NCBI GenBank assembly: GCA_023159155.1 | Contig: JAJNNX010000040.1 | Coordinates: forward strand, 62,001-126,000 | From: Ustulina deusta | Taxonomy: Eukaryota > Ascomycota > Sordariomycetes > Xylariales > Xylariaceae | Length of the DNA stretch: 64,000 nt | Reading direction: 5' to 3' | Part shown: in pieces, positions 49,197-60,882 of the stretch | How the letters are laid out: each line of letters starts with the position of its first letter | Numbering within the stretch: position 1 is the stretch's first letter | The notes under the pieces: model-generated | The model's input: the letters and a program-made list of their open reading frames with translations, nothing else | Told to the model about the DNA's origin: nothing | Databases searched by the model: none | Program-made: the position numbers and the translations under genes

Positions 49197-51142
49197 ATGC
49201 CGCCGCTACTCTCGGGACCCGAGGTCGCGAAACACGATAGCAAGGAATCCTGCTGGGTCGTGATACACGTACGAAAAGCTTTCGTTGGAATTACTTACCT
49301 ATCACGTTTCATCGAGTCCAGGCTGATGTGATGTATTTCCATAGGGAAAAGCGTACGATGTCACAGAATTCCTACCCGGTGAGTGTTCTACAACTACTAA
49401 ATACTGGAAATAATCATCAAAGTTGCTGACATGAGAAATGTAGAACATCCCGGCGGGATGAAGATCATATTAAAATATGCCGTGAGTATATTTTTTTCTG
49501 CGTGTTCTTCTTCCCAGACACGAGGGAGGAGTTTATTAACAGACAAAAAGGGCAAAGATGCAACTGCTGAATTCGAGCCAATCCATCCCCCGGATACCCT
49601 GGACAAGTATCTGGACAAGTCCAAACACCTAGGCCCCGTCGATATGAACACCGTCGCCACGGTCGAGGAGGTCGAGGATCCGGATGAGGCCGCCCGCCAG
49701 CAGCGCATCAAGGACAAGCCTCCGCTCTCGCAGTGCTTCAACTTGTTGGACTTCGAGTCCGTCGCCAAGAATGTCATGAAGAAGACGGCTTGGGGGTACT
49801 ACTCCAGCGCGGCTGATGATGAAATAGTACGTATTTCTCTCTCTCTCTTTCTCTCTCTTTTCTTCTTTTGACCTTAACCCTCCCATACCCCCTTATTTTT
49901 TTCTTATTTACTATTTTGTTCTCTTTTGTGTTTATTTTTTGCCGTCTCCAACAAGATTGGTTCGTTCCCCAAAAACGGCAAAACCCCCATTCCAACCAAT
50001 CCTCAGCCAATGCCCGATTTAAAAAAACGTGCTCTACTGACACTTGGGACCCCCCGAAATGTTAGACGTTACGGGAGAACCACGAGGCCTTCCACCGGAT
50101 ATGGTTCCGGCCCAGGGTGCTCGTGGACGTGAAGAGCGTGGACTTCAGCACGACGATGCTGGGGACGCGGGTGTCGATGCCCTTCTACGTGACGGCGACG
50201 GCGCTCGGCAAGCTCGGCCACCCCGAGGGCGAGGTGGTGCTGACGCGGGCGGCGCACCGGCACGGCGTGGTGCAGATGATCCCGACGCTGGCCTCGTGCT
50301 CGTTCGACGAGATCGTCGACGCCCGCCGCGGCGACCAGGTGCAGTGGCTGCAGCTGTACGTCAACGCGGACCGCGCCATCACGGAGCGCATCGTGCGGCA
50401 CGCCGAGGCCCGCGGCTGCAAGGCCCTCTTCATCACCGTCGACGCGCCGCAGCTGGGCCGCCGCGAGAAGGACATGCGGTCCAAGTTCGACGAGGCCGGG
50501 TCCGACGTGCAGAGCGGCCAGGACACGGACACGTCGCAGGGCGCCGCGCGCGCCATCTCCTCCTTCATCGACCCCTCGCTCTCCTGGGCCGACGTCCCGT
50601 GGTTCCGGTCCATCACGGCCATGCCCATCGTGCTCAAGGGCGTGCAGCGCGTCGAGGACGTGGTCAAGGCCGTCGAGTGCGGCGTCCAGGGCGTGGTGCT
50701 GTCGAACCACGGCGGCCGCCAGCTCGACTTCGCGCGGTCGGGCATCGAGGTCCTGGCCGAGACGATGCCCGTGCTGCGGTCCATGGGGCTCGAGGACAAG
50801 ATCGAGGTCTTCGTCGACGGCGGCGTGCGGCGCGCCACCGACATCCTCAAGGCGCTGTGCCTCGGCGCCAGGGGCGTCGGCATCGGCCGCCCGTTCCTGT
50901 ACGCCATGTCGGCTTACGGCCTCGACGGCGTCGACCGCGCCATGCAGCTGCTGCGCGACGAGCTGGAGATGGGCATGCGCCTCGTCGGGTGCACGAGCCT
51001 CGACCAGCTCACCCCGTCCCTCGTCGACACCCGGAACCTCGGCAGCCACGTCACCGCCGTCCCCGTCGACAGCCTCGGACACAAAGTCTACGACGCCCTC
51101 GCGACGCCCGCGTGGAAAGTGCCGAAATCGTCGAAGTTGTGA
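49197..51142 (+). CDS. CYB2: L-lactate dehydrogenase (cytochrome b2)
   Basis: Exons 49197-49268, 49345-49378, 49444-49481, 49551-49826 and 50066-51142 give 498 residues. The N-terminal cytochrome b5 domain reads [31 protein letters not shown], with the heme ligand His in HPGG and the second in FEPIHPP. The FMN barrel that follows has the catalytic set: YYSSAADDE, LQLYVN, VDAPQLGRREKD, LKGVQ, SNHGGRQLD (base His and substrate Arg) and DGGVRRATD, GRPFLY. The enzyme oxidises L-lactate to pyruvate and passes electrons to cytochrome c. The usual cytochrome b2 carries a mitochondrial presequence; this model begins MPPLLSGPEVAKHD with none, and the frame is closed by TAG just upstream. Exon 5 is far richer in GC than exons 1-4. 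Confidence 0.92.
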
Positions 51143-51182
51143 GGGGGGGGGGGTTTATGATGGGATGGAAATAGGAGAAGCA

Positions 51183-51236
51183 TAAGAAGAAGAAGAAGAA
51201 GAGGAAGGGGGAGAAGAAGAGGAAGAGGAAGAAGGA
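51183..51236 (+). repeat. Purine (GAA/GGA) tract
   Basis: About 54 nt of almost uninterrupted A/G, mostly AAG and AGG triplets, follow the CYB2 stop codon by 40 nt. Confidence 0.75.
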
Positions 51237-51630
51237 CATATTAATTAGATCGAACACCGAGTATTTCTCTACACATACCTTTGGCGTCAATCTCAGCCCT
51301 TGATGGCTTGAATGAGAATTTCATCAATCTACGTACGGAGTCTGGGTCATTCATTCATTCGTCTACTCGCTTCAGACCCCCGTATAGTAGTAGTAGTATC
51401 CGAGACCCAACTTACCGGCCAGGTGGCGAGCATATATAGATATAAGTTCATATGGGTTCATATATTTCATCTAAGCAATACCACCAGTCTAGAGTTCAGA
51501 CTAGATGTAAATTCGAAAGACAAATCACAAATCGGGTTTCCTCGCTATTTATGTCTTTCGTGGAATCCATTACCGCCCCTCTCGCTCGAATTCCTGCCCA
51601 CGCCTATCCCTCTATCTAAAACCTGGTCTC

Positions 51631-51672
51631 TTTTTTTTTGTTTTTTTTTTTGTTTTTTTTTTTGTTTTTTTT
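51631..51672 (+). repeat. Poly-T tract interrupted by single G residues
   Basis: Three to four T-runs of 8-11 nt separated by single G residues, a slippage-prone tract. Confidence 0.8.
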
Positions 51673-52326
51673 CCCCTTTTTGTTCTTTCTATTTCCTCAT
51701 CGACACCTCGTTCGAAGCAGCTAGGAAAACAAATACTTATCCTAACCCTCAGCTGGCTGCTATTACCAGCTCCGCTGGAAAGAAGCCCGTAGAACCCAGG
51801 CCGCGCAGTATGACATGACAGCGGAGGAGGCGTGCGCTACATAGGATTTTCAATGTATTGTCGCAGCACCGCGGCTTCTGACGGCCGCTCGCTCGCACTG
51901 CATATAGGTAGTCCACGTCGCGGTTATGGGAGTCAGTTCCACTAAGTGGCTGATTGTGGATTTAGATGGCACCCTGGCGAAGAAGTTGTCTTGCCGTAGG
52001 AAAAACCCACATCGTAACGAATGTCTCTCCCTCTCCGGGTTCCGGACCAGGACAAGACACATCTACCCGTCCCCCCGCCCCCAGCCCCCAGAGAAACTCT
52101 TTTAGGCCATGTGAACGAACATGTATGTCATCTTGGTAAGGAGAGCCCCAGCTTCGCGATCGGACAGAAGCATGCTCGCAGTGAACAGGGAGCAGACGGT
52201 TGTCATTGATCTTCGCCGAGGCCACGTGAATGTCTGTCTGTCTGCCCCTTTCCCCAGAACGCAAGGGACCCAGACTAACGTCGCTAGCGCAACGGTGTGT
52301 GCGAGCGGTGTCTGTCTAGTCTGTCC

Positions 52327-52361
<35 letters not shown>
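52327..52361 (+). repeat. (GTCT)n microsatellite
   Basis: Eight perfect GTCT units plus a partial one; a shorter GTCT stretch stands about 95 bp upstream (near 52230). Confidence 0.85.
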
Positions 52362-53352
52362 GAAACCTGTCTTTTCCCTCGACGTCTGATTGATAGCCGC
52401 CATGAAAACAAACACACAGCAGCACGTCGACACCACTATCCATAACATTTCCGTCGTTGTCTAAACTGCAATACTCATCGAGCTCCATGGCAATTCACCG
52501 AGATCTGATTTGTGGGGGGTTAGTTGGTTGTGAGGAAGCCGTTGTCAGATCCGAGACTGTTGACGACGTGTCGTGTGTTGGGATTCGGTAAAGGCGTGTT
52601 TATGACATGGCGGGCAGCTTACATTTCCAAGACCCATGGTTACGAGTAATCAGGGGCGGCGCATCTCTTCAAGTTTGTAATGACACTATTGTGGCCGTAT
52701 CGTGCCGAGACGATGGGGCGGTGTGAACAGATGTAATGGCTCCGAAGATACCAGGTTCCAGAGCTGTGTTCTCAAGATGACGAGCAATATGCATTATACC
52801 TCTACATACCTAGGCACAGAGAAGTCACCTTATCGTCCTTAGCCTTTATGAGAGTGCCGTGTTTCTAATACCGATATCCCATAGAAGTCATATAGGTAGA
52901 CCTATCACAGTGCCACACGTGGAATATGCGCCGTCAGAAGTGGATATGATGACGAGACAAAAACACACCGAGTGATCCTTTATTATCCCTAGCCTTACAC
53001 CTATACCTATGCCAGTCCAAGAATCTCAATCATGCCCATGAACGCCTCGCCATGCCATACCATGCCATGCCGTATCATGAGAAACGAAAAGACTTCACAG
53101 GTACTCGACGCCTATAGGAAATCATAACGCTGTCTATGCGAGAGGTTCTGTTGGTCCCTCTCTGGTCACTGCCAGACTTTCAGAGTCAAAATTGTGTGGC
53201 GTGGGCTGAAGACAAATGCCCCCCCAAACAAAAAAGTAACTCCGCGCGCCTCTATAACGATCAGGCGTGTCTCGCGCACCCGCGAGGGCTAAAACCGCAA
53301 TGTCTCAGTCCGGACCGCTCCCACACATGCCCGAGGCTGGCAGACAAACACA

Positions 53353-54432
53353 TTAGCAGCACCTCCTCCCTCTCTTGTCCCCCTCAACCGTCTCGCGGTT
53401 CTGCTGGTTTGCACCGCTGTTGCCCGCGTTCTCAATAGTAACGGCGGGCGAGAAGCCGGGGGAGAAGAGCCAACTCCTTCGATCTCTGCCCACGCGAAAG
53501 CTACCCCTCGGATTCATACCGTCAAAATAGCCGTCGTTCCCCTCGGTCCCAGGCGTACTAAGACCTGGTGTCGACGTGGCCGCCAGGATGGCTTGCTGAA
53601 TCTTACGGTTCTGCTCGACGAGCTTGCGCGTTACCACTCGGAACACCTCCTCGACACCCTCACCGCTCTCAGCGCTGATCTCGTGGCATGCGTCCCACCC
53701 GACTTCTTGTCCCCAGAATCCGCTGCTCCGCTTGCTACTCGGGCTGCGGGGTTCCGGTGCGCTCGAGGGCGCCGGTCCAAGTGGCGATGTAATCATCGAG
53801 CCCGAAGTCCCCGGCGAGGTGATATGCGACTGAGTGCCGCTCGGCGGTAGCGGGAGGCCTGCCAGTCCGCCGGGCGTGGCGGTAGGAGGTGGCGTGGAGC
53901 CCAAGCCAGGAGCAAGGTTCTCCGCGACGTATGCTATGCAGCGCTCGAAGGGAACCTCGCGTCGAGTCGGGTCGCGGGCAACAATGTCTGCCTTCGTCCC
54001 AACCACATGCAACACAATGTCGGGCGGCAGGTTCCGACGCAGCTCGGTCAGCCACATGCCCATCTCGGTAAAGGAGTGTGCGTCGGTGATGCTGTAGCAG
54101 AGAATGCAGGCATTGGCGCCGCGGTAGTAGAGTCGCGATATGGAGCGAAAGCGTTCCTGGCCCGCTGTTGCAAAGGGAGGTGGTCAGCATCAGTCAACGC
54201 AGCAGAGAAAGCAGAGACAAGACGAGGACAAAGCGGTACCTGTGTCCCATATCTGCAGCCGCACAACAGTGTCGGTGTCGCTGTCGACAACGCGTTTCGT
54301 CATGAAGCTTGCGCCGACGGTGGAAATCGTCTCGGCGGGGTTGAAGGCGCCTTTGCAATAGCGCATGACGAGCGACGTCTTGCCGACGCCCTGGGAGCCG
54401 AGGACAACGATCTTGGCCTCGAGCGACGACAT
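53353..54432 (-). CDS. Rab-like small GTPase with Ser/Pro-rich insertion
   Basis: Exons 54240-54432 and 53353-54164 (intron 54165-54239, 75 nt) encode 334 residues, far longer than a typical Rab (about 205). The first part is classic: GSQGVGKTS P-loop, ISTVGASF switch [10 protein letters not shown] switch II and RSISRLYYRGANACILCYSIT. The G4 motif is GTKAD instead of NKxD, and the G5 motif reads EISAESGEG. Between them lies an insertion of about 70 residues rich in Pro, Gly, Ser and Thr (SSAPEPRSPSSKRSSG and others). The protein ends RRCC, a geranylgeranylation signal, so membrane attachment is expected. Rabs direct vesicle traffic; the closest subfamily looks like the Rab5/Rab22/Rab24 side but I cannot assign it. 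Confidence 0.85.
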
Positions 54433-56639
54433 GGTGACAGCGGAAGTCGGTGTCAGTGTTGGTGTCGGTATGTACAGGGTCGTGTAGGAGGGGGTAACGG
54501 GCCCCAGTCTGTCGTGGAGGGTGTTGGGGTCGATGGATTCGAACTGTTGAGAGAGGAAGGGCGTCCAAGGTTTAAGTGGCGGCAGCAGTGGTGCAGGGTA
54601 TAGTCACGGCCGTGGTCGTCACCGCGTATTGGTCTCGAGGATGGGTACAATGCGGGCCCGACTTGCGAACGACCGTCATGTCATGTTTGGCGTTGTCCTG
54701 GTGGCTGATGTTTCGGTGAGGACGGCGTGTTGTCCTGTGATGTTCTGCGATGTTCTGTGCGCCTGTTCTTCCGTCTCCTTATGTATGGTCCTTTATAGCG
54801 GCCTGCGCACTCGGGAAGAGGATGCCGGCTGCACGTCTCTGCGGATGTATGTCTGTAGGTATGTATGTATGTATGTAGTATGTATGTCTCCCGAATATTG
54901 GTTGCTTTGCATGCGGTGTGCTCTCCGGTCGGTGGGCAGAGACAGACTTCAGGTAGATAGGAGTGATGATGCAATCCATGCAATTCATGCAGTTGGGGGC
55001 CGTTCCGTGACCTCTAAAGTTTGTTTGCGGTGTCGTGCAGACTGCCTAGTCCGGTGCCCAGAGAGCCGCCGGTCGAACGTGATTGGGTCATGGTCGTGCA
55101 CTAAGTCTAGGTAGGTAAGTGCTATCAGATATTAGGTTAGTAGCTTAGTCCGAGTCTGAACATCTGCACCGCAGATGCCGTGGATAAGCTTCTCACCACC
55201 CACGGCATAATACGATGCACATATGTCATTTTTAGTTTGATTGTTGTGTCCTTGGGTGTCCTATAACGTCAGTGTCGTTAGACAAAATAGTGTGAAAACT
55301 TAGATTAAATTTATCTCTCCTCGTAGTGTGCAATGAGTTCTTCGGTCAGCATCTTCCTTTGTCCAGGGTTGATCCACGTTTGTTCACTTACAGTAAGGGA
55401 TGCCCTGAAACCCGGTGGTCCATGTGAACACCCTGGGGGTTTAGGGGTTGACTCGATGCGGGGTGCCTCCACCAACCATCTGACCAAGAATACTTATACC
55501 ATGACCGGTTCATGCACTCGAGGCTTGAACAATGTGTCAAGATTGCCGATATCACGTGCGACTACACACTGCATTCATTCAGACATCTACTCAAGTATCA
55601 TTGAAGTTGGCACTGTGAGTAAGTTCAATATAAGGGGAACTCAGCTTGCCCTCCCTGCTTATACACTTCCAGCTAGAATAACTAGGCTTTACAATTGGGA
55701 ATCTCTTAGTCAGAATAGAACGCAATTAAATTCAGCGCAATCGCTAAAGGAAAGAAGGTGGAGGCGGTGATCTACTTAAATTTTCGAAGTATTAATAAGC
55801 AGTAATGTTGGGTTGTTGGGTTAAATATATAATACTTCTTCTAGTTTTTTTTTTTCTTTCATTATATGAATTGAAGTGAAGTATATGATTCTAGCTACTA
55901 CTGTTCTAACCGTAATCACATATACAGCTCGCTGCAGATAATCAAGTGCCTAATTTCACTGCGTTCGCTTCTGCTTCTCAGAGCAATGTAGCGGCGGAGT
56001 AGAGCTGAGGCGGCTATAGACCCTGCGCAGCCAGAATTAGCAGACGCCTCGCACCGAGTCATCAATAGTATATGTTATTACTATACCCCGCCGAGCTAAA
56101 ACAAGGCTTGCCGCACAACCAAAACATACACAACAGTCACCTTTATATAGTACCTCACTCTAGCCTAACAATACTTGCTCAAAGGCCTACACCCTAGTAA
56201 CTACGCTACTTGTGTATGACTGCTTGTATTATCCAGCTTTAGCACCGACTGTGTAGAGAGGGAGTAGCAAGACATCATACTCACCTGGTATATAAGTATT
56301 CTAGTACTAAGACGCGGACTACCTTCCACCTCCAAAAGCGTAAGAAAGTACACACAGAAAGGAACAGTATCAGAAAACGTACGAAAAGCAGGGTATTTGA
56401 GGGCTCTGGACCCGTATCCCTTCTCTACATGTTCTTCTATTAATACTCGCTCCGACAAGCTTTTTTGCCCAGGGTATATACGGAATAAGGGGTTAACTAT
56501 CATGTCATGTCCTCCTATGTGGTGATCCCCTGTACAGATATCTTGCTCCTGTCTCCGGTCTACTTTAGGCTAAACCACATGCTCCGAATACTCGTATGCG
56601 CCGGCCCGCAGGCTTTCGATAGTTTCCCGCAGCGCCAGA
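54433..56639. other. 2.2-kb intergenic
   Basis: The first ~200 bp is the promoter of the Rab-like gene; a TATG tetranucleotide patch sits at 54857-54888. The open frames at 54629-55114 and 55333-55770 on the plus strand are low in recognisable content. An AT-rich block around 55770-55870 may be repeat-derived. Confidence 0.45.
54857..54888 (+). repeat. (TATG)n microsatellite
   Basis: Imperfect TATG/GTAT tetranucleotide repeats, about 32 nt. Confidence 0.75.
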
Positions 56640-57269
56640 TCAGTCATTCGTAGGATCGTGGGCGTCCACAAAGGTACGGCTATACGGACGAAGGCTCTTG
56701 TGCGGGGGAAGGCTGTCTGACGGCGGAGGGTTGTCAGATGACATCTCCGTTGATCTCCTATGATGGACTCTATTCCGCCGTTGTCGCATCTGGGCCCTAG
56801 CGCCACGCCCTTGATTCATTCGGTCCGGAGGGTCAATCCATCGATAACATCGATCATCCCAAGTAGCCTCGTCGTATGGCAAGCCGAACCAACCATGCCT
56901 CGATGCCCATCTTTCTACTGCATATGTGCCGATCAGGCAGATGGCCCAGGTTCCATGTAGACCAAGAAGGGCGAAAATAATGGGGTGCATGACTGGTTGG
57001 AAGTTGGCGATGATAGGAAAATCCGTCAGGACAAGTAATGCGGTTATGAAGAGGGAGCTACTGCGGCAGACAGCCCCTGTGACGTATGCAGGAATGAAGA
57101 TTGGGGACAGAGGGTATGTATTGGACTGTGGGCTCAGAACTGACGGCGTTGTCGTTTTCGGTGATGGGAAAATTAGGTCGGTGGGTGCGGCGTAGTACGA
57201 GTGACGGTGGTAAGGGTTTTTATGTAGGTTTTCATTAGGTTGGGGCTTCCGGACATGTACGTACGGCAT
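56640..57269 (-). CDS. Predicted membrane protein, 209 aa
   Basis: An uninterrupted frame from ATG 57269. Two hydrophobic stretches (about residues 65-90, SSLFITALLVLTDFPIIANF, and 93-118, HPIIFALLGLHGTWAICLIG) are candidate membrane spans; they are followed by an aromatic/acidic segment (RHGWFGLPYDEATWDDRCYRW) and a basic, Arg-rich tail. The N-terminal 45 residues are polar. No family was recognised. The coding look is only moderate: the hydrophobic and aromatic pattern argues for a real gene, but an intron or a different start is possible. Confidence 0.5.
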   Translation of the reverse strand: MPYVHVRKPQPNENLHKNPYHRHSYYAAPTDLIFPSPKTTTPSVLSPQSNTYPLSPIFIPAYVTGAVCRSSSLFITALLVLTDFPIIANFQPVMHPIIFALLGLHGTWAICLIGTYAVERWASRHGWFGLPYDEATWDDRCYRWIDPPDRMNQGRGARAQMRQRRNRVHHRRSTEMSSDNPPPSDSLPPHKSLRPYSRTFVDAHDPTND

Positions 57270-57851
57270 GAGGGGAGACCTAAAGTGCTACGTAGGTGAG
57301 AGTCTCAGCTAGGTACTTACTTTGAAAATTTAGTACTTTTCCTTCAATTACATGTGACCTTTCTTGGGCGAGCCGAGAAAAACATCTGCTTTAGAAGCAA
57401 GCAACTTTCTTCTGATGTCGTGGAGAACAAGAATACTCATTTGGACTTTTCAGGGATTTTCCAATCCTACCTTGTAATAAGATAGTACTGGAGAAACCCT
57501 GATGCCCCTCGTAATTATTCTCTACGAGAGACCCATTCGCGAGGCTCACGATATATCTTTGACTGGACTGAGCTACTCAACCTGCCTAGATCCGCAGCAA
57601 GGAGCAAGGCAGCTTGTGAAGAAATTTAGGTTGGTGTAAAATTGAAAAGGTAGATATATGGGTTGTTGAAGAGAAGAAACTATAAGCGGATACGAATTAC
57701 GGCTATCAGGCCTTATTTCTTACGAAAGAAAGCTCTCCTTAACTATCATAATAGAATGTAAGTTCATGTCAACAATCTCTACAGTCAAAGGAGTTTGTTC
57801 AAAGGAGGTCAGCCTTTATTATTATTTTTTCTTCCCATACGAGCAGCTTGC
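57270..57851. other. Intergenic between small membrane protein and AFG2
   Basis: Promoter of the gene starting at 57269 and 3' flank of AFG2; nothing else seen. Confidence 0.5.
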
Positions 57852-60091
57852 TTAAAATATCCCTTTCCTCTGGTTATTCCAGTCATTGAAATATCTCAAG
57901 TGCTCCTGGGTGACACCTTTAGGTGTACCGCGGATCTTGGCCCTCAACACGTCCATGGCGGTGGAATCGTCCCCGGCCTCCCTGCTCCTGCCGAACGCGC
58001 TGCCGCATATATTCGCTACCTCGGCGCCCGAGTATCCGTCCATCATCCTTGCCAGCTCTTGCACGTCTATGTCTTTGAACATGAGCCTTTTCGCCATCCT
58101 GACAATGATGGCCTCGCGTGCCTTCACGTCTGGGAGAGGCACGTAGATGAGCTCGTCGAACCGGCCGGGGCGGAGGAGGGCGGGATCGAGAGAATCCGGC
58201 CTGTTCGTGGCAGCCAGGACGAAGACGTTGCCCCGCTCCTCGAAACCGGCCATCTCCGTGAGCAGCGTCGTGACGGCCTGGACGCCGCCTCCGCCGCTCG
58301 AGCCGGTCGATCTGGTGCCTGCCAAGGAGTCGATCTCGTCGAAGAAGATAATGCTCGGGCTTGCCTCGGCAGCTCGTTTGAAGATGTTGCGAATCGATCG
58401 CTCCGTCTCTCCGACGTACATGTTGAGGAGTTCACCGCCTTTGACCGCGAAGAAGTTGAATCCGGTTTCTGTGGCCATGGCTTGTGCAGTCATGGTCTTG
58501 GAGCAACCTGGAGGGCCGTATAGGAGAACACCCTTTGTCGGCACCCAGCGGTTCTCTTCAAGACCCTATAGTTTCCGTGATTAGCTCTAGTCATGTAAAT
58601 TTGAGAGATGAACACACGTCGGGGGTTCTTAGCACATCCTGGAGAGCTAATTTGACATCCGCGTAGCCACCAATGTCGCTCCAGTGTATTGTGGGCGGCT
58701 TAAGATTGATATCCCGCATAGCGGACGGCCGAACCTCCTTGAATATTTTCGCGACGTCCTCCCATTCAAGGGGCATGTCTAATTGTGGTGCTATTCGTTT
58801 TCTTCGTGCTTGCATAGCCTTGGCGAGTAGGTTACGTAGATCGCCCCCGGTATACGCATGCGTCCGATCTACAAGATCTGAAATATATTTGTTAAAATCT
58901 TCGGCGGAGAACGGCGGCTTCATTGAGCGCAGAATTTCTGCTCGCCCAGGTGCATCCGGCGTAGGAAGACTGATGTGTTGCCAAAACCGACCAGGGCGCT
59001 GAAGGTCATACGGGATATCATCCAGATAGTCGAGACAAGTGGCCGCCACCAGGACACCAGGTCGTCGATTGTCCGTCCGTGCCTTCTTAGCCAACATATC
59101 GAGTCCGGTTTTAATGGCTTTAATGTAACCTGGTCGGTTCGCATTGTTTTTCCCTATAAGCGTGATAATATCGTCGATTAAGATTATCGTCGCCCCTCGC
59201 TGTTCTACAGCAGTCTCAAATATGGTCTGGATCGTCGAAGGCTTATTGTCTTCTGTGATCTGTACCACGCGGCCCCAGCGCGTTGCGGCGATATGATCGA
59301 GAAGCATTGTTTTCCCAGTGCCATGAGTGCCATCAATCACAATCCCACATGTAAATGGAGGTATTGCGTTGTTCTCCAACTCAATATCATATTCGTCAAA
59401 AAAATCATTCAACTGCTCGATCTGTCGGGCCATATTTGGGAGAGGCTCAAGCCTGAGTTTACCCACAACACCGGCGGCTTCATCGTTCGAGATTTCGACA
59501 ACCGTGGTAGTAGGATCGTATTTCACGACCCCTTTTGCGCTTCCGTTAACGGACTCAACGACAAAAGAGCGCTGAGAGCCCCTCAAGAAAACATCGTCAA
59601 ACGGAGTTCCAGGGAGGATATAATCCGCGAGTTCTGGGTTTATGGTTAGCGTCTATAACCCAAAGCGAGGGAGTCGGTCGACCCCACCCACCAAGCTTAT
59701 ACTCGAGATGATGCTTCCATCGCTCGTGCTCGGCACCAGAGTCGGGGAGAAGAGGAATATCAACTGTCGTTTCTCTTATAACAACAATCTGAGCGCTTGT
59801 GACTGGACCACTGGGAACCACTCGAATAATCTGGCCAAGCTCGAGATTTGCGACACTCTGAAAAACCCGGCTGACGGAGGCGATATTGTTGGCGACCTTG
59901 GAGTCCCCGGGCCAGGCAATCGCCTCTCGTTGCACGCCATTTGCTTCCACGAGACACAAGCTTCCCGTCGCAAAGCCAGCCTGTGCAAAGGTTGAGGGGT
60001 GAATGAATATTTTAGCGGCATTCTTGTGGGTTGGGTTTTTCTGTCCAACCACATCCGTCGGCTGGATGCGCGTCTTGTATTCGTCCTTCAT
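57852..60091 (-). CDS. AFG2: AAA ATPase AFG2/Drg1 (ribosome biogenesis)
   Basis: Exons 59692-60091, 58618-59633 and 57852-58565 give 709 residues. The N-terminal double-psi-barrel-like domain (EAIAWPGDSKVANN, LELGQIIRVV) precedes two AAA modules. D1 has Walker A GTHGTGKT (about 235-242) and a Walker B ending Asp-Asp (287-288). D2 has the AFG2-typical Walker A GPPGCSKT (489-496), Walker B FFDEID (548-549), NRPDSLDPALLRPGRFDE and the AR-finger region. Afg2/Drg1 is a Cdc48-like hexamer that strips Rlp24 and other factors from pre-60S particles in the cytoplasm. D1 is clearly less conserved than D2. It could instead be a related Cdc48-type paralogue, but GPPGCSKT in D2 favours AFG2. Confidence 0.82.
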
Positions 60092-60882
60092 TTTTTCTTT
60101 TCTTTTCTTTTCTTTGCGGCTTGTTATGCGCTATGAGAAAACATTATTACTCTACTTCTCACTGACACTTAATTTGGGAGCACCTAATCGTCTACCTAGA
60201 GAGAAATGTCCAGGTGATTCACAGTCGCAAGTGTATAATGTTTAGACGCATAATCAGTGGACATGCTATTGCAAGGTACCTAAGGTTGTATAATCATTCT
60301 GCCAACAGGTGGGCAGTAAATTGACGAAATTTCTCTCAAATATCCTAACAATTTATCGTATCCTATTATTTTTAGCTTAATATTAGGTATCCATCTACAT
60401 TTCTCAAGGTAAATATGAAACCTGCTAGTGAGCATCTCTACTCCTCTGGGGTCGATTCATGCTTGTTCCTGTCATGAGTGGACCTTGTAAATCGACTTAT
60501 GGTGTACAGTATAACGGCCACAAAAACCTAGAGAATAGTAATGCACTGGCGCGATGGTTTGGGACACTGGTTTCTTGTCACATACAACTCGGTTGCAATC
60601 GTGGATTTTGTTAAGGTATACCTAGTAACTCAACAGAGGGATGAGGGAAGCAGGTGGGTGGCAGACGGGATCCATATACCTAAGTTCTGTAGATGTGAGG
60701 TCCCAAACCCCTCAGATAGGATATATCACTATAACGAAGGAAATAATATGCATACAACGTAATTCCTCAGTGAAGGAATTTCTATACTTAACTAACTCCA
60801 ACTTATATAAACCAAACTCTTGGCCACTTCAACCCAGCATCCGAAGCTCTACAATGTGCAGGGCACTTCAGCACGCCGCCTC
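60092..60882. other. Divergent intergenic between AFG2 and mitochondrial gene
   Basis: A TTTTC-repeat stretch (60090-60112) is just upstream of the AFG2 start; the rest is AT-rich. Frames up to 94 codons show no recognisable domain. Confidence 0.45.

Larger units (their letters stand above)
51143..53352. other. 2.2-kb intergenic with simple repeats
   Basis: 3' flank of CYB2, beginning with a G-run and a 50-nt purine tract, then T/G homopolymer runs (51631-51672) and a GTCT tetranucleotide array (52327-52361). Frames up to 168 codons (51312-51818) are low complexity and have no recognised domain. I call no gene. Confidence 0.45.

Noticed and set aside
50044..51174. Long frames overlapping CYB2 (376 codons plus strand, 337 codons minus strand)
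   Set aside because: Shadows of a very GC-rich exon; the real frame has all FMN-enzyme motifs.
51312..51818. 168-codon frame after CYB2
   Set aside because: It runs through a poly-T tract (Phe/Cys repeats) and has no domain.
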